Of a stretch of 64,000 nt of DNA, positions 1 through 10,084 are shown one piece after another. The stretch comes from Mycobacterium colombiense. GTDB lineage: Bacteria; Actinomycetota; Actinomycetes; Mycobacteriales; Mycobacteriaceae. A program made the position numbers and the translations under genes. The notes under the pieces are model-generated. The model made no database searches. It worked only from the letters and a program-made list of their open reading frames with translations, and was not told the origin of the DNA. The stretch covers positions 1 through 64,000 of the forward strand of contig NZ_LZKI01000076.1 of NCBI RefSeq assembly GCF_001672755.1. The letters are read 5' to 3'. Every line of letters begins with the position of its first letter. Position 1 is the stretch's first letter.

Positions 1-228
1 GCGCATCAGCGCCGCATGGCTATGGTCCGGACGCAGCGGGATCATCGCCGGAGCGGCCGCCGCGGCGCTGCACGGCGCCGAGTGGATTCCCGATGACGTC
101 CCGGTTGAGCTGATGTATGCCAATCCCCGTCCACCCGACGGCATCCTGACCCGCCGTGCAGCGCCGCGGCGGCCGCTCCGGCGATGATCCCGCTGCGTCC
201 GGACCATAGCCATGCGGCGCTGATGCGC
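1..228. repeat. 77-bp perfect inverted repeat (fold-back), truncated at the window edge
   Basis: Bases 1-77 are the exact reverse complement of bases 152-228; the arms are separated by a 74-base spacer (78-151). Pairing breaks at 78/151. Outward, it is still perfect at base 1, so the repeat probably continues to the left of the window. The left arm plus spacer reads as the middle of a DUF559-type gene on the plus strand; the right arm carries the N-terminal part of the same gene on the minus strand. This is the structure left by a fold-back duplication, or by a chimeric read at a contig end. Confidence 0.9.
2..187 (+). pseudogene. DUF559/AbiEi-like protein, internal fragment on the plus strand
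   Basis: The frame is open from the window edge and begins RISAAWLWSGRSGIIAG. It continues through AEWIPDDVPVELMYANPRPP and GILTRR, then runs into the inverted copy and stops at 185-187. This matches, from memory, the N-terminal third of a common mycobacterial family with an AbiEi-like N-terminus and a C-terminal DUF559 (endonuclease-like) domain. The N-terminus lies left of the window and the DUF559 part is missing. Everything after about base 152 is the repeat read backwards, so the frame no longer encodes the family. Confidence 0.65.
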
Positions 229-359
229 AGTTCGAGGGAAAGCGGAACGTCGTTCGAGAGGTAGACGTCGGGAAACACCGCACGGTAGCGGGCGCGTAAC
301 TGATGCCTGCTCAACGCCCGAGATGCCAGTGCTTCGCTGCCGATGAACGGTTCTCTCAT
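42..359 (-). pseudogene. DUF559/AbiEi-like protein, truncated N-terminal fragment
   Basis: The start ATG is at 359 and the protein begins MREPFIGSEALASRALSRHQ. It reads through RAVFPDVYLSNDVPLS and the repeat-encoded WLWSGRSGIIAG up to about base 153, then enters the spacer in the wrong orientation and ends at 42 with unrelated residues. The first ~69 residues look like a genuine family N-terminus, so this is the start of a gene whose remainder was lost at the fold-back junction. It is the same gene as the plus-strand fragment. Function of the family is uncertain; it is often described as a type IV toxin-antitoxin-like or endonuclease-domain protein. Confidence 0.65.
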
Positions 360-569
360 AGCCCGCATGCTGCGAACGATCGCAGATCGACCGCGGCGGC
401 GAGTTCGGCGATGCACAGGGTCGGGCGGGCCAGGGCTTCGGTGTGCATCCAGGGCTTCGAGCGTGCTTCCAGGGCGGAGATTACGCGAGAATTCCGCCGC
501 CAGTGCACGCTCAACGGCCCGCACAGGAGTCACAAGGAAATCGCAAGGAAGACCGGGCACAGTTATCGC

Positions 570-1895
570 ATGGCAGGCCAGTCCACCGCGTGGGTCAGCA
601 CGGCCCGCATGCTGCGCCGGGCCGGGTTCGGGGTGAGCGGACCCGAGGTCGACGCCGCCGTCGGCCGGGACTGGCCCGGCCACGTGGACGCGATGCTGGC
701 CACCGATCCCGACGCCGACCCGGGCGCGGTCGCGACGCCGATGCCCGCACTGGCCGGGCCGAGCCCGCCGGGCAAGCGCGCCACGCCCGCCGCGCGCAAG
801 CAGTACAACCAGCAGGTCACCGAACAGTTGGGCGTGCTGTCGGATTGGTGGATACGTCGCATGGTCGACGTGCGGCAGCCGGTACACGAAAAGCTGACCC
901 TGTTGTGGCACAACCACTTCGCCACGTCGGCGCAGAAGGTACGGGTCGCCGCCTACATGGCCGCACAGAACCAGAAACTGCGCGCGGGCTCGCTGGGTGA
1001 TTTTCGCGCCCTGGCCTACGCGATGCTGACCGACGCCGCGATGCTGCGCTGGCTGGACGCGCAGAGCAGCACCGCCAAGGCGCCCAACGAAAACCTGGCC
1101 CGCGAGTTCATGGAGCTGTTCGCGTTGGGACATGGCAACGGCTACTCCGAGAGCGACGTGCGCAACGGGGCGCGGGCCCTGACGGGATGGGTGATCGGCG
1201 CCGGCGGCAGGACCTCGATGGCCCCCAAACGCCATGACGCAGGCCCCAAGACGCTGTTCGGGCAGAGCCGCGACTTCGACGCCGCCGGCTTCTGCGACAC
1301 CGTGCTGGCGCAACCCAAATCGGCCGAATACGTCGCCGGACGGCTGTGGCGGCAATTGGCGTCCGACGATCCGGCGTCGCCACCGGTGCTCGACCGGCTG
1401 GTCGCCGCGTACGGCCCCAACCGCGACCTGCGCGCGCTGACCCGGGCGATCCTCACCGATGACGAGTTCACCGCGGGGCGGGCCGCGCCAAACAGCAAAA
1501 TCAACACCCCGGCCGAATGGCTCGTCGGCGTCGTCCGGGCCCTGCGGGTGCCGGTCAACGACCCCAAGCGCCTGAAGATGATCGACGCGACCTTGCGCAC
1601 ACTGGGTCAGCGCCCGTTCTATCCGCCCAGCGTCGGCGGCTGGCCCACCGGCCAGGTGTGGCTGTCGACCGCCAGCGCCGGGGCGCGCCTGCGCGCGGCG
1701 ACCGAACTGGCGCACGCCGGTGACCTTTCCGGCGTCGAGAGCACCGCCGCCGGTGACCGCGTCGACGCGGTCGGCTATCTGATCGGCGTCGGCTCCTGGT
1801 CGGACCGCACCGCCCGCGCGCTGCGCCCGCTGGTGCGCCAACCGGCGCAGTTGGTCGCGGCCGCCGTCAACACCCCCGAATACCTGACGTCCTAG
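570..1895 (+). CDS. DUF1800 family protein
   Basis: A 441-residue protein starting MAGQSTAWVSTARMLRRAGF. Typical DUF1800 features are the N-terminal R-R-A-GFG element, a central stretch with LLWHNHFATS and NENLAREFMELFALGHG, and a C-terminal PPSVGGWPTGQVWLST motif. The open frame extends to 303, but the ATG at 570 places the family's usual start and the upstream part overlaps the DUF559 fragment antisense. Function is unknown; DUF1800 genes are almost always followed by a DUF1501 gene, as here 11 bases downstream, and the two are thought to act together outside the membrane. No signal peptide is evident in this partner. Confidence 0.88.
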   Translation: MAGQSTAWVSTARMLRRAGFGVSGPEVDAAVGRDWPGHVDAMLATDPDADPGAVATPMPALAGPSPPGKRATPAARKQYNQQVTEQLGVLSDWWIRRMVDVRQPVHEKLTLLWHNHFATSAQKVRVAAYMAAQNQKLRAGSLGDFRALAYAMLTDAAMLRWLDAQSSTAKAPNENLAREFMELFALGHGNGYSESDVRNGARALTGWVIGAGGRTSMAPKRHDAGPKTLFGQSRDFDAAGFCDTVLAQPKSAEYVAGRLWRQLASDDPASPPVLDRLVAAYGPNRDLRALTRAILTDDEFTAGRAAPNSKINTPAEWLVGVVRALRVPVNDPKRLKMIDATLRTLGQRPFYPPSVGGWPTGQVWLSTASAGARLRAATELAHAGDLSGVESTAAGDRVDAVGYLIGVGSWSDRTARALRPLVRQPAQLVAAAVNTPEYLTS

Positions 1896-1906
1896 CGAGA
1901 CCAGCC

Positions 1907-3091
1907 ATGCCCGAGATGAACCGTCGCCGATTCCTGATCGCCAGCGCGGGCGCCGGCGCAGCCGGCCTGCTGTCCGCAACCGTGGCGGTCAGCTGGCCGG
2001 ACCTGATGCGCGCGGCACGGGACCGGCCGCTGGCCGACGGCGCCGGCGTCCTGGTGATCGCCACGCTCTACGGCGGCAATGACGGGATCAACACCGTGAT
2101 CCCTTACGCGGACAACGCCTATCACGACGCCCGGCCCGAACTCGCCTACGCCCCGGGCGATGTCCTGCACCTCGATCAGCAATTCGGTCTCAACCCGGCG
2201 ATGAAGGGGCTGGCGGGGCTGTGGAACCAGCGGCGGCTCGCCATCGTGCGCGGCGCGGGCTACCCGAAGCCCGACCACAGCCACTTCCGGTCGATGGACA
2301 TCTGGCAGACGGCGTCGCCGGCCGAGCCGGTGTCGACGGGCTGGATCGGCCGCTGGCTCGACGCCACCGGCGACGATCCGCTGCGGGCGGTCAACATCGG
2401 GGCGGTGCTGCCCCCGCTGACCGTCGGCGCCAAGTGCACGGCCGCGGCGCTCGCGCCGGGCGGCGGGCAGGGCAAGGCGGAGAAGTTCGACGCGGTGATG
2501 GCCGCGCTGGGCAACGACGACCCCGAAGACACGCCGGCGATGGCCGCGGTGTGCAAGGCCTATCGCTCCGCGCGCACGGCGGACGCCACCTTTGTTTCGA
2601 TGAAACCCGCTGCCAAGGAGCATAATTCACTGTCCGCCCAGCTGGCCATGGTTGCCCAGGCCATCAAGGCCCGCGTCCCCACGCGGGTCTACACGGTGCA
2701 ATTGGGCGGCTTCGACACCCACGCCGGCGAGCGCGGAACCCAGCAGCGTCTCCTGCAGACATTCGACGAGGCTGTGACCGCGTTCGTCCAGGAGATGGAC
2801 GGCCGCGACGTAGTGCTGCTGGCGTACTCGGAATTCGGGCGCCGGGTTCGGGCCAACGCCTCGCAGGGCACCGATCACGGCACGGCCGGTCCCGTCTTCG
2901 TCGCGGGCGCGCCGGTCAACGGCGGCTTCTACGGCGAGCAGCCCAGCCTCACCGACCTCGACAACGGAGATCTGAAGTACACCACAGATTTTCGTGACAT
3001 CTACGCCGAGGTGCTGGCACGAACGGTCGGGGCCGATCCCACGCCCTCGGTCGGCACCGGACGAAACAGCCTCGGCTTCCTATCCGCCTAG
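1907..3091 (+). CDS. DUF1501 family exported protein (Tat signal)
   Basis: A 394-residue protein beginning [20 protein letters not shown], a twin-arginine signal (RRRFL followed by a hydrophobic Ala/Gly stretch). An alternative ATG lies at 1916. DUF1501 belongs to the alkaline-phosphatase/sulfatase-like superfamily: [16 protein letters not shown] near residue 50, GFDTHAGE near 270, SEFGRRV near 308 and [12 protein letters not shown] near 325 are the likely metal and substrate region. Its partner DUF1800 gene lies directly upstream, so this is a two-gene exported system of unknown substrate. The 3' end overlaps the end of convergent ackA by 12 bases. Confidence 0.9.
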   Translation: MPEMNRRRFLIASAGAGAAGLLSATVAVSWPDLMRAARDRPLADGAGVLVIATLYGGNDGINTVIPYADNAYHDARPELAYAPGDVLHLDQQFGLNPAMKGLAGLWNQRRLAIVRGAGYPKPDHSHFRSMDIWQTASPAEPVSTGWIGRWLDATGDDPLRAVNIGAVLPPLTVGAKCTAAALAPGGGQGKAEKFDAVMAALGNDDPEDTPAMAAVCKAYRSARTADATFVSMKPAAKEHNSLSAQLAMVAQAIKARVPTRVYTVQLGGFDTHAGERGTQQRLLQTFDEAVTAFVQEMDGRDVVLLAYSEFGRRVRANASQGTDHGTAGPVFVAGAPVNGGFYGEQPSLTDLDNGDLKYTTDFRDIYAEVLARTVGADPTPSVGTGRNSLGFLSA

Positions 3092-4243
3092 CACGTTCAC
3101 GCAGTCACGGGCGATGGCCAGCTCCTCGTTCGTCGGGACCACCAGCACGGCGACCGGCGAATCGTCGGCGGAGATCTGGCGGGCGCCCTTGCCGTCGGCC
3201 AGGTTACGGCGCTCGTCGAGCACGATGCCCAGCTCCTCCATGCCGGCGATCGCGTCGCGGCGCACCGCCGGGTCGTTCTCGCCGATGCCCGCGGTGAAGC
3301 TGATGACATCGGTGTGCCCCAGCACCGCCAGGTAGGCGCCGACGTACTTGCGCAGCCGATGCGTGAAGACGCTGTACGCCAATTGCGCTGCCTCGTCGCC
3401 GGATTCGATCAGGGTCCGCAGCCGGCGGAAGTCGCGCTCGCCGGACAGGCCCAACACCCCGGAGCGCTGGTTGAGCATCGACTCGACGTCGTCGACTCCC
3501 ATCTTGGCCGTGTGCGAGAGGTAGGCGACGATGCTCGGGTCGATGTCGCCGCTGCGCGTGCCCATCACCAGACCCTCCAGCGGCGTCAAGCCCATCGAGG
3601 TGTCCAGCGGCCGGGTACCGGCGATGGCCGAGGCGGAACAGCCGTTACCCAGATGCAGCACAATCTGTTTCAGGTCTTTGACAGATCGGTCCAGGAATGC
3701 CGCGGCCTGCTCGCTGACATAGCGGTGCGACGTCCCGTGAAACCCGTACCGGCGGATCTGATACCGCTGCGCCAGGTCGCGATCGATGGCGTAGGTGGCC
3801 GCCGCGGGCGGCAGGTCGTGAAAGAAGCTGGTGTCGAACACCGCGATGTGGGCGATGTCGGGCAGCAGTTTGCGCGCGACCTCGATGCCCTTGAGGGCGG
3901 GCGGATTGTGCAGCGGGGCCAGCTCCGACAGTTCGTCGAGCTTGCCGATCACCGCGTCGTCCAGCAGGGTGGGTTGATGGAAGGTGTTGCCGCCGTGCAC
4001 CACCCGATGGCCCACTGCGACGATGCCGCTCCCCTGCAGGTCGATGCCGTCGTCGGCCAGCGTGTCGAACGCGCGGCGCAGCGCGGCGTCGTGATCGGGA
4101 ACCGACGAGGACTCCTCTCCGATCCGCTCGACGAGGCCCGTCGCCCGCGCGGCGCCCGAATCCGGGTCGACCACTTGGTATTTCAGGGATGACGAGCCGG
4201 AGTTGATCACCAGCACCAGGCGCGTGTCGCTGCTGTCCGCCAC
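3080..4243 (-). CDS. ackA: acetate kinase
   Basis: A 387-residue acetate kinase, interconverting acetyl phosphate + ADP and acetate + ATP. The nucleotide-fold motif [12 protein letters not shown] is near residue 10, with [21 protein letters not shown] and [12 protein letters not shown] in the middle and FTAGIGEND near residue 320. The GTG at 4243 is chosen because it sits 2 bases after the pta stop and gives the usual length; the open frame extends further only over pta in another frame. It is co-transcribed with pta, forming the acetyl-CoA/acetate branch. The gene ends inside the convergent DUF1501 gene. Confidence 0.96.
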   Translation of the reverse strand: MADSSDTRLVLVINSGSSSLKYQVVDPDSGAARATGLVERIGEESSSVPDHDAALRRAFDTLADDGIDLQGSGIVAVGHRVVHGGNTFHQPTLLDDAVIGKLDELSELAPLHNPPALKGIEVARKLLPDIAHIAVFDTSFFHDLPPAAATYAIDRDLAQRYQIRRYGFHGTSHRYVSEQAAAFLDRSVKDLKQIVLHLGNGCSASAIAGTRPLDTSMGLTPLEGLVMGTRSGDIDPSIVAYLSHTAKMGVDDVESMLNQRSGVLGLSGERDFRRLRTLIESGDEAAQLAYSVFTHRLRKYVGAYLAVLGHTDVISFTAGIGENDPAVRRDAIAGMEELGIVLDERRNLADGKGARQISADDSPVAVLVVPTNEELAIARDCVNVLGG

Positions 4244-4245
4244 GG

Positions 4246-6303
4246 CTACCCCTGCGCCTGGATCGCGGTGATCGCCACCGTGTTGACGATGTCTTCGACC
4301 AGCGCACCCCTGGACAGGTCGTTCACCGGCTTGCGCAGGCCCTGCAGCACGGGCCCGATGGCAAGCGCGCCGGCGCTGCGCTGCACCGCCTTGTAGGTGT
4401 TGTTGCCGGTGTTGAGGTCGGGGAAGATCAGCACGGTGGCGCGGCCGGCCACCGGCGAGTCGCGCAATTTGGTCGCCGCGACCGACGGTTCGATCGCCGC
4501 GTCGTACTGGATGGGTCCCTCGACCGGCAGGTCGGGGTTGCGTTTCCGCACCAATTCGGTTGCCGTCCTTACCTTGTCGACGTCCGCCCCGGTACCCGAG
4601 TCGCCTGTCGAGTATGACAGCATCGCCACCCGCGGTTCGATGCCGAACTGCGCGGCGGTGCGCGCCGACGAGATCGCGATGTCGGCCAGCTGCTCGGGCG
4701 TCGGGTTCGGGATGATCGCGCAGTCGCCGTACGCCAGCACCCGATCGGGCAGGCACATGAGGAAGATGCTGGACACCGTCGAGACATCCGGGACCGTCTT
4801 GATGATCTCGAACGCCGGCCGAACGGTGTGGGCGGTGGTGTGCGCGGCACCGGACACCATGCCGTCGACGTGGGAGTTGTGCACGAGCATGGTGCCGAAA
4901 TAGGTGCTGTCGCGCATGACCTCGCGGGCCTGCTCGACGGTGACGCCCTTGGCCTTGCGTAGCTCGGCGTACTGCTCCGCGAACTCGTAACGCAGCCGGC
5001 TGTCGCGCGGATCGATCACCGTGGCATCACCCAGGTCGACGCCGAGTTCTCCCGCACGCTGGCGGATTCGGGCCTCGTCGCCCAGGATGGTCAGGTCGGC
5101 GACGCGCCGCTGCAGCACCCGTCCGGCGGAGCTCAGGATCCGGTCGTCGTCGCCTTCGGGGAGCACGATGTGCTTGCGATCCGCACGTGCCTGCAGCGTC
5201 AGCCGGTGAATGAACATCTGCGGCGTGGTGACGGTGGGGATCGGAATGGCAAGCTGCGCAAGCAGATCGGTGATGTCGACGTGTCTGTCCATCAACTCCA
5301 GCGCGGTGTCGATCTTGCGCAGCGAGGTCGCCGTGACCCTACCCCGCGCCGACGCCGCCGCGCTGGCGGTGTCGTAGGTGCCCAGTGCGGTGGCGACGAT
5401 CGGTAGCCGCAGCCGCAGTCCGGCGACCAGGGCGGCGATGGACGGATGCAGCGCGAAGCCGCCGTTGAGCACGATGCACGACAGCGACGGAAAGCCTTCC
5501 GCGGCATGGGCACTGGCGACGGCGAGCACCACGTCCGAGCGGTCTCCGGGGGTGATGACGGCGATGCCGTCGCGCAGCCGCTCCAGGACATGGTCGGCCG
5601 TCATCCCGGCGACCAGCACTCCGGTGACCTCACGTTCGCGCAGCGACTCCTCGCCGCTGACCGGGGTTCCACCGACCGCCTTTTCCAGTTCGGCCACCGT
5701 CGGCGCCGACAGCAGCGGCTCCTCGGGCAGCACGTAGCTGCGCTGGGCGAATCTGCGCAGGGCCGCAGCGATGTCGGTCAGCCCGGCCGGATCACAGCGG
5801 TTGGCCACCACCGCCGCGGTGTGGGCGTGCTGGGCGTCCAGCTCGGCCAGGCAGACGTCGATGACGCTGGCGATCTCGGCGGCCGTGCGCCCCTTGCCGC
5901 TGACCGTCAGCAGCAAAGGCGCGCCGAGGTTGACCGCGATGCGCGCGTTGGTGGAAAGTTCCGCGGGCCGTGCCACGTCGGTGTAGTCGCTGCCGACGAT
6001 CACCACGACGTCGCACGCATCGGCCACCGCGTGATAGGCGTCGACGATGCCGGCCAGGGCGGCGTCACCGTCGGCGTGCAGCTCCTGATAGGTGACGCCG
6101 ACGCACTGCTCGTACGACAGGCCCGCGGTGGTCCGCGTCAGGAGCAGTTCCAGGATGTAGTCGCGCTCGTCGCCGTCTGAGCGCGTAATGGGCCGGAACA
6201 CACCGACTTTCGCGACCGTCGCAGTCAATCGGTGCAGCAGTCCGAGCGCGATGGTCGACTTGCCGGTCTCCGGCTCCGGGGCGGCGACGTAGATCGCTGT
6301 CAC
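4246..6303 (-). CDS. pta: phosphate acetyltransferase
   Basis: A 685-residue multidomain Pta, forming acetyl phosphate from acetyl-CoA and phosphate. The N-terminal ~220 residues are a BioD-like P-loop domain ([10 protein letters not shown] near residue 8), followed by a DRTGG-type regulatory domain and the C-terminal catalytic PTA_PTB domain (from about residue 360, [13 protein letters not shown]; then [17 protein letters not shown] and [13 protein letters not shown]). The length matches the long enzyme of M. tuberculosis and E. coli. It lies upstream of ackA with a 2-base gap, so the two should be translated from one mRNA. In mycobacteria this operon sits next to fgd1, as here. Confidence 0.96.
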   Translation of the reverse strand: MTAIYVAAPEPETGKSTIALGLLHRLTATVAKVGVFRPITRSDGDERDYILELLLTRTTAGLSYEQCVGVTYQELHADGDAALAGIVDAYHAVADACDVVVIVGSDYTDVARPAELSTNARIAVNLGAPLLLTVSGKGRTAAEIASVIDVCLAELDAQHAHTAAVVANRCDPAGLTDIAAALRRFAQRSYVLPEEPLLSAPTVAELEKAVGGTPVSGEESLREREVTGVLVAGMTADHVLERLRDGIAVITPGDRSDVVLAVASAHAAEGFPSLSCIVLNGGFALHPSIAALVAGLRLRLPIVATALGTYDTASAAASARGRVTATSLRKIDTALELMDRHVDITDLLAQLAIPIPTVTTPQMFIHRLTLQARADRKHIVLPEGDDDRILSSAGRVLQRRVADLTILGDEARIRQRAGELGVDLGDATVIDPRDSRLRYEFAEQYAELRKAKGVTVEQAREVMRDSTYFGTMLVHNSHVDGMVSGAAHTTAHTVRPAFEIIKTVPDVSTVSSIFLMCLPDRVLAYGDCAIIPNPTPEQLADIAISSARTAAQFGIEPRVAMLSYSTGDSGTGADVDKVRTATELVRKRNPDLPVEGPIQYDAAIEPSVAATKLRDSPVAGRATVLIFPDLNTGNNTYKAVQRSAGALAIGPVLQGLRKPVNDLSRGALVEDIVNTVAITAIQAQG

Positions 6304-6340
6304 TGAACTGACAGGGCGCCGGAGACCATTCGCCCGTCCC

Positions 6341-7351
6341 TCAGGCCAGCCGCCGCAGCCGCGGCGCCAGGTCCTTCTCGAAAAGCTCCAGGAACCGGCG
6401 TTGGTCGTGGCCGGGCGCGTGGAACACCAGGTGGTTGAGGCCCCACTTCACGTACTGGCCCACCTTTTCGACCGCCTCGTCGGGATCGGACGCCACGATC
6501 CAGCGCTTGGCCACCTGCTCGATGGGCAGCTCGTCGGCGGCCTTCTCCATCTCCAGCGGGTCGTGGATGCTGGTCTTCTGTTCGGCCGTCAGCGACAGCG
6601 GCGCCCAGAACCGGGTGTTCTCCAGCGCCTTGTCCGGGTCGGTGTCGTAGGAGATCTTGATTTCGATCATCCGGTCGATGTCGTCGGGATTCTTTCCGGC
6701 GGCCTCGGCGCCCTCCTTCATGGCGGGCATCAGCTTGTCCTTGTACAGCTCCTCGCCCTTGCCGGAGGTGCAGATGAAGCCGTCGCCGGCCCGACCCGCG
6801 TACTTGGCCACCTGCGGGCCACCCGCGGCGATGTAGATCGGGATGCCGCCCTCCGGAACGTCGTAGATGGAGGCGCCTTTGGTGTGGTAGTACTCGCCCT
6901 CGAAGTCGACGCGGTCGCCGAGCCACAGTTCGCGCATCAGCCGCACCGATTCGCGCAGCCGGGCATAGCGCTCCTTGAACTCCGGCCACTCTCCCTCGTA
7001 TCCGGTGGCTATCTCGTTGAGCGACTCGCCGGTGCCCACGCCGAGGAAGATGCGGTCCGGGTACAGGCAGCCCATCGTGGCGAATGCCTGTGCGATGACG
7101 GCGGGGTTGTAGCGGAAGGTCGGGGTGAGCACCGAGGTGCCCAGCACCAGCCTCTTGGTGCGCTCGCCGACGGCGGTCATCCAGGCGAGCGAGAACGGGG
7201 CGTGTCCGCCCTCGTGCCGCCACGGCTGGAAGTGGTCACTGACGGTGGCGCTGTCCATGCCGTGCCCTTCGGCGGCGACGGCGAGTTCGACTAGCTCGCG
7301 CGGTGCAAATTGTTCAGCGGACGCTTTGTATCCGAGTTTCAGTTCAGCCAC
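6341..7351 (-). CDS. fgd1: F420-dependent glucose-6-phosphate dehydrogenase
   Basis: A 336-residue luciferase-like TIM-barrel enzyme that oxidises glucose-6-phosphate to 6-phosphogluconolactone while reducing coenzyme F420. Residues known as catalytic or F420-binding in the M. tuberculosis enzyme are at the expected positions: Asp39, His40 and Trp44 in SDHFQPW, and Glu109 in [10 protein letters not shown]. The length equals that of the M. tuberculosis protein. It supplies reduced F420 for nitroreductases and other redox enzymes and activates bicyclic nitroimidazole drugs. It is transcribed toward pta-ackA and divergently from the metallo-hydrolase gene, with a 74-base gap. Confidence 0.97.
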   Translation of the reverse strand: MAELKLGYKASAEQFAPRELVELAVAAEGHGMDSATVSDHFQPWRHEGGHAPFSLAWMTAVGERTKRLVLGTSVLTPTFRYNPAVIAQAFATMGCLYPDRIFLGVGTGESLNEIATGYEGEWPEFKERYARLRESVRLMRELWLGDRVDFEGEYYHTKGASIYDVPEGGIPIYIAAGGPQVAKYAGRAGDGFICTSGKGEELYKDKLMPAMKEGAEAAGKNPDDIDRMIEIKISYDTDPDKALENTRFWAPLSLTAEQKTSIHDPLEMEKAADELPIEQVAKRWIVASDPDEAVEKVGQYVKWGLNHLVFHAPGHDQRRFLELFEKDLAPRLRRLA

Positions 7352-7425
7352 CCGTTCTTTCTACTCCTCGCGCGGATCGCGGGCGCGGCTGAGCCGCGCT
7401 TGCGGTCGCTCCTACACTCGCGGGC

Positions 7426-8166
7426 ATGGCGCCGACTCTCGTTCAAGTGACCGACACGGTCTACCTCGCCCAGGGCGAGGCCGTTAACTGGACCCTGGTC
7501 GTCGACGGCACCGGCGTGCTGCTGATCGACGCCGGATATCCCGGCGACCGCGAGGACGTGCTGTCGTCGCTGCGCGAGCTGAGCTACGGGCCCGGTGACG
7601 TGCGCGCCGTCCTACTCACCCACGCCCATATCGACCACCTGGGCTCGGCGATCTGGCTCGCCGGCGAATACGGCACCGACGTGTACTGCCATGCCGATGA
7701 GGTGGGCCACGCCAAGCGGGAGTACCTGGAACAGGCGTCGGTTTTCGATGTCGCCCTGCGCATTTGGCGGCCGCGCTGGGCGGCCTGGGGTCTGCACGTG
7801 CTGCGCAGCGGCGGCCTGATCCGCGACGGCATCCCGTCCACCCGGCCGCTGACCCCCGAGGTGGCCGCCGGCCTGCCGGGCCACCCCAGCGCGGTATTCA
7901 CCCCGGGGCACACCAGCGGGCACTGCTCGTACGTGGTGGACGGCGTGCTGGTCAGCGGCGACGCGCTGATCACCGGCCACCCGCTGCTGCGCCGCGGCGG
8001 GCCGCAGCTGCTGCCCGCGGTGTTCAGCCACAGCCAGCAGAATTCGCTGCGCAGCCTCGACGCGCTGGCCCTGCTGGACACCGAGGTCTTATTGCCCGGG
8101 CACGGCGACGTGTGGCGGGGCCCCATTCGGGAAGCGACCGCACGCGCTATCTCGCTGGCTGGGTGA
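7426..8166 (+). CDS. metallo-beta-lactamase fold hydrolase (Rv0406c-like)
   Basis: A 246-residue protein of the metallo-beta-lactamase superfamily. The metal-binding THAHIDHLG motif (HxHxDH) is near residue 65, the third histidine is in FTPGHTSGHCS near residue 158, SGDALITGHP follows, and the final histidine is in LLPGHGDVW near residue 225. No signal peptide is visible, so it is probably cytosolic. Family members hydrolyse thioesters or other esters rather than beta-lactams; the substrate here is unknown. It is divergent from fgd1, the position of Rv0406c in M. tuberculosis as I recall it. Confidence 0.87.
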   Translation: MAPTLVQVTDTVYLAQGEAVNWTLVVDGTGVLLIDAGYPGDREDVLSSLRELSYGPGDVRAVLLTHAHIDHLGSAIWLAGEYGTDVYCHADEVGHAKREYLEQASVFDVALRIWRPRWAAWGLHVLRSGGLIRDGIPSTRPLTPEVAAGLPGHPSAVFTPGHTSGHCSYVVDGVLVSGDALITGHPLLRRGGPQLLPAVFSHSQQNSLRSLDALALLDTEVLLPGHGDVWRGPIREATARAISLAG

Positions 8167-8244
8167 CGTAACTCTTCAACGTGCTGGCGCATCCTGACAC
8201 CGGATGTGCCTTGGTCCTTGAAACTCGTTGTGACGGCGCCCGTG

Positions 8245-8754
8245 TCAGATCAGCCACTTCTCGAATGCGATCGGCAGGAACGGGCCCCACGAGGGCAACG
8301 GGTCCGGCGCTATCCGGGTATACCCCGTCGCGTCATAGAGCGCCTCGGCCTCGGGCTGCCGATTGCCGGTGATCAGGTAGAGCCGCCGATACCCGCGCGT
8401 CAGGGTCTCGGCCTCCAGCGCCGCCAGCAGCGCCCTGGCGTAGCCGCGGCGCCGGTGAGCGCCGTCGGTCCAGATCCGCTTGAGCTCCGCGGTCTCGGCG
8501 TCGTAGCGGCGAAACGCGCCGCCGGTCACCGGCACGCCGTCGACGACGCCGATCAGCAGGCCGCCGTCCGGCGGCGCCAACTCGGCCTCGGGCACGGGCA
8601 GCCAGGTCAGGTGGGTGCTCGGCGTGCCGCCGTAGCGCTGCGCATACTCGACGGCCAGTTCGGCCAGCAGCGGTTGGGCCAGCGGGTCGTCGTGAGTCGC
8701 CGACACGAACCGCAGTTGGCCGTGCGGCGGGCTTGATTCCGGCATCACCACCAC
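8245..8754 (-). CDS. GNAT family N-acetyltransferase
   Basis: A 169-residue single-domain GNAT acetyltransferase. The acetyl-CoA binding motif A is visible as RIWTDGAHRRRGYARALLAAL (R/Q-x-x-G-x-G/A type) around residues 93-113, followed by YLITGNRQPEAEALYDATGY. The GTG at 8754 directly abuts the methyltransferase stop codon; an ATG at 8745 would give a 166-residue protein and may be the real start. It lies downstream of the methyltransferase gene and is probably co-transcribed. The acceptor substrate cannot be read from the sequence. Confidence 0.85.
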   Translation of the reverse strand: MVVMPESSPPHGQLRFVSATHDDPLAQPLLAELAVEYAQRYGGTPSTHLTWLPVPEAELAPPDGGLLIGVVDGVPVTGGAFRRYDAETAELKRIWTDGAHRRRGYARALLAALEAETLTRGYRRLYLITGNRQPEAEALYDATGYTRIAPDPLPSWGPFLPIAFEKWLI

Positions 8755-9636
8755 TCAAACGCGCGTCGCGGTGACGTATTCCGGGATGAACTCCGAGTCG
8801 CCGGGCCCGGTCCGTCGCCGTCGGCCCAGCCCGATCGCGCCGAGCAGTTCGGTGATGCTGCGCCCGTCCGTCTCCCAACCATTGGACGCCAAATACTCTG
8901 GCACGTAATGATATTCACCGGGATAGGTCAGGCTGGCCAGGTCGACGTCCAGGCCGCGCTGCCGCCAGCCGTCGACGAAGGCGCGCTCGGCCCCGAGCTG
9001 CAACGGATTCCAGGTCGGCATGTGATCGGCGGTGAACCGGCTGCCCGTCGCGCTCGAGGCGGTGACGGCGTCCAACAACCGATTGTGCTCGGCGGGCGGT
9101 AGATACCCGACGAGCAGCTGCTCGGCGACCCAGGCCGTGGGCTGGGCCGCGTCGAACCCGACTCGGCGCAGCGCCGCGGGCCAATCCTGGTGCAGGTCAA
9201 CGCCGATCGCACACCGGTGGGTGGCCAATTGGGCGTCCAGCCCGCGCAAGACTTCGGATTTGAAGTCGAGCACCTGCGGTTGATCGACCTCGTAGACCGT
9301 GGTCCCCGACGGCCACCACAGCCGGTACGGCCGGGTGTCCAGACCCGACGCCAGGATCACCACCTGCCGGATGCCCGCCCGGCCGGCGTCGGCCAGGAAT
9401 TCGTCGACGAACCGGGTGTGCGCCGCCAGCGCGTCCATCAACGCCGTCATCGCCGGGTCGTCACCGTCGTCTTCGGCGAACACGTGGTCCTTGATCGCCC
9501 GGGTGAGGTAGTCGATCCCCACGGCGCACAGCAGCGGCTCGGCGAACGGATCGCTCAGTAGGCCCTTGTTGGTGGCCACCGCCCGCGCGGCCGCTCCGAA
9601 GGTTGCGGTCACCGCCACGTCGGCCGTCTGCGTCAC
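8755..9636 (-). CDS. putative S-adenosylmethionine-dependent methyltransferase (LCM-like family)
   Basis: A 293-residue member of the large mycobacterial family annotated as putative SAM-dependent methyltransferases, distantly related to leucine carboxyl methyltransferases. Characteristic elements are RTKxFD-type N-terminal helices replaced by NKGLLSDPFAEPLL, the SAM-site motif ASGLDTRPYRLWWP near residue 95, YEVDQPQVLDFK, and AEQLLVGYLPPAEHNRLLD in the C-terminal half. Mycobacteria carry many paralogues, several in lipid or secondary metabolism loci; this one's substrate is unknown. It lies 6 bases downstream of the DUF3054 gene and directly abuts the acetyltransferase, suggesting a three-gene operon. 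Confidence 0.88.
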   Translation of the reverse strand: MTQTADVAVTATFGAAARAVATNKGLLSDPFAEPLLCAVGIDYLTRAIKDHVFAEDDGDDPAMTALMDALAAHTRFVDEFLADAGRAGIRQVVILASGLDTRPYRLWWPSGTTVYEVDQPQVLDFKSEVLRGLDAQLATHRCAIGVDLHQDWPAALRRVGFDAAQPTAWVAEQLLVGYLPPAEHNRLLDAVTASSATGSRFTADHMPTWNPLQLGAERAFVDGWRQRGLDVDLASLTYPGEYHYVPEYLASNGWETDGRSITELLGAIGLGRRRRTGPGDSEFIPEYVTATRV

Positions 9637-9642
9637 GGTCGC

Positions 9643-10014
9643 TCAGACACCGGAGCGACGCCGCAGGGCCAGCCCGGCGGCCACCCGCCAGCCCAGCAAC
9701 AACAGCGCGGTGACCGTCGTCGCCACCACCACGAAGCTCGCCGCCACGCCCGCGGAGCTCGCCTTGCGCAACAGCATGCCGACGACCACGGTGGACAACC
9801 ACACGACGACGCCGGTTGGCACCACCGCGGTCGGCCGCCGCCACCCGCGGGAGATCAGCCAGCCCACCGCGGTGCCGGTGAGAAACGGCCACGCCGTCAC
9901 GGCGATGCCCGGGACATTGAGGCCTTCGTCGTGGCTGCGGCGCCCCACGGCGCAGAACACCAGCACGCCGATGACGTCTACCGCGAACCAGGCCGGCCGC
10001 TGGAGCCTAAGCAT
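9643..10014 (-). CDS. DUF3054 family membrane protein (Rv0401-like)
   Basis: A 123-residue integral membrane protein with about four hydrophobic segments. The N-terminal AWFAVDVIGVLVFCAVGRRSH and the following WPFLTGTAVGWL are typical of DUF3054, a small actinobacterial family of unknown function. It matches Rv0401 in size and neighbourhood (next to fadE7). It is divergent from the acyl-CoA dehydrogenase operon with a 136-base intergenic region, and leads the methyltransferase and acetyltransferase genes. Confidence 0.82.
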   Translation of the reverse strand: MLRLQRPAWFAVDVIGVLVFCAVGRRSHDEGLNVPGIAVTAWPFLTGTAVGWLISRGWRRPTAVVPTGVVVWLSTVVVGMLLRKASSAGVAASFVVVATTVTALLLLGWRVAAGLALRRRSGV

Positions 10015-10084
10015 GCAGGCAGACTACCGGGACACGGCGCGATCCTTGACCACGCAGCTGCGGTGAACTTAGATTCGTCGAAAA

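Noticed and set aside
360..1979. Minus-strand open frame running from the DUF1501 region into the DUF559 fragment
   Set aside because: Antisense to DUF1800; only the segment after 359 resembles a real protein start.
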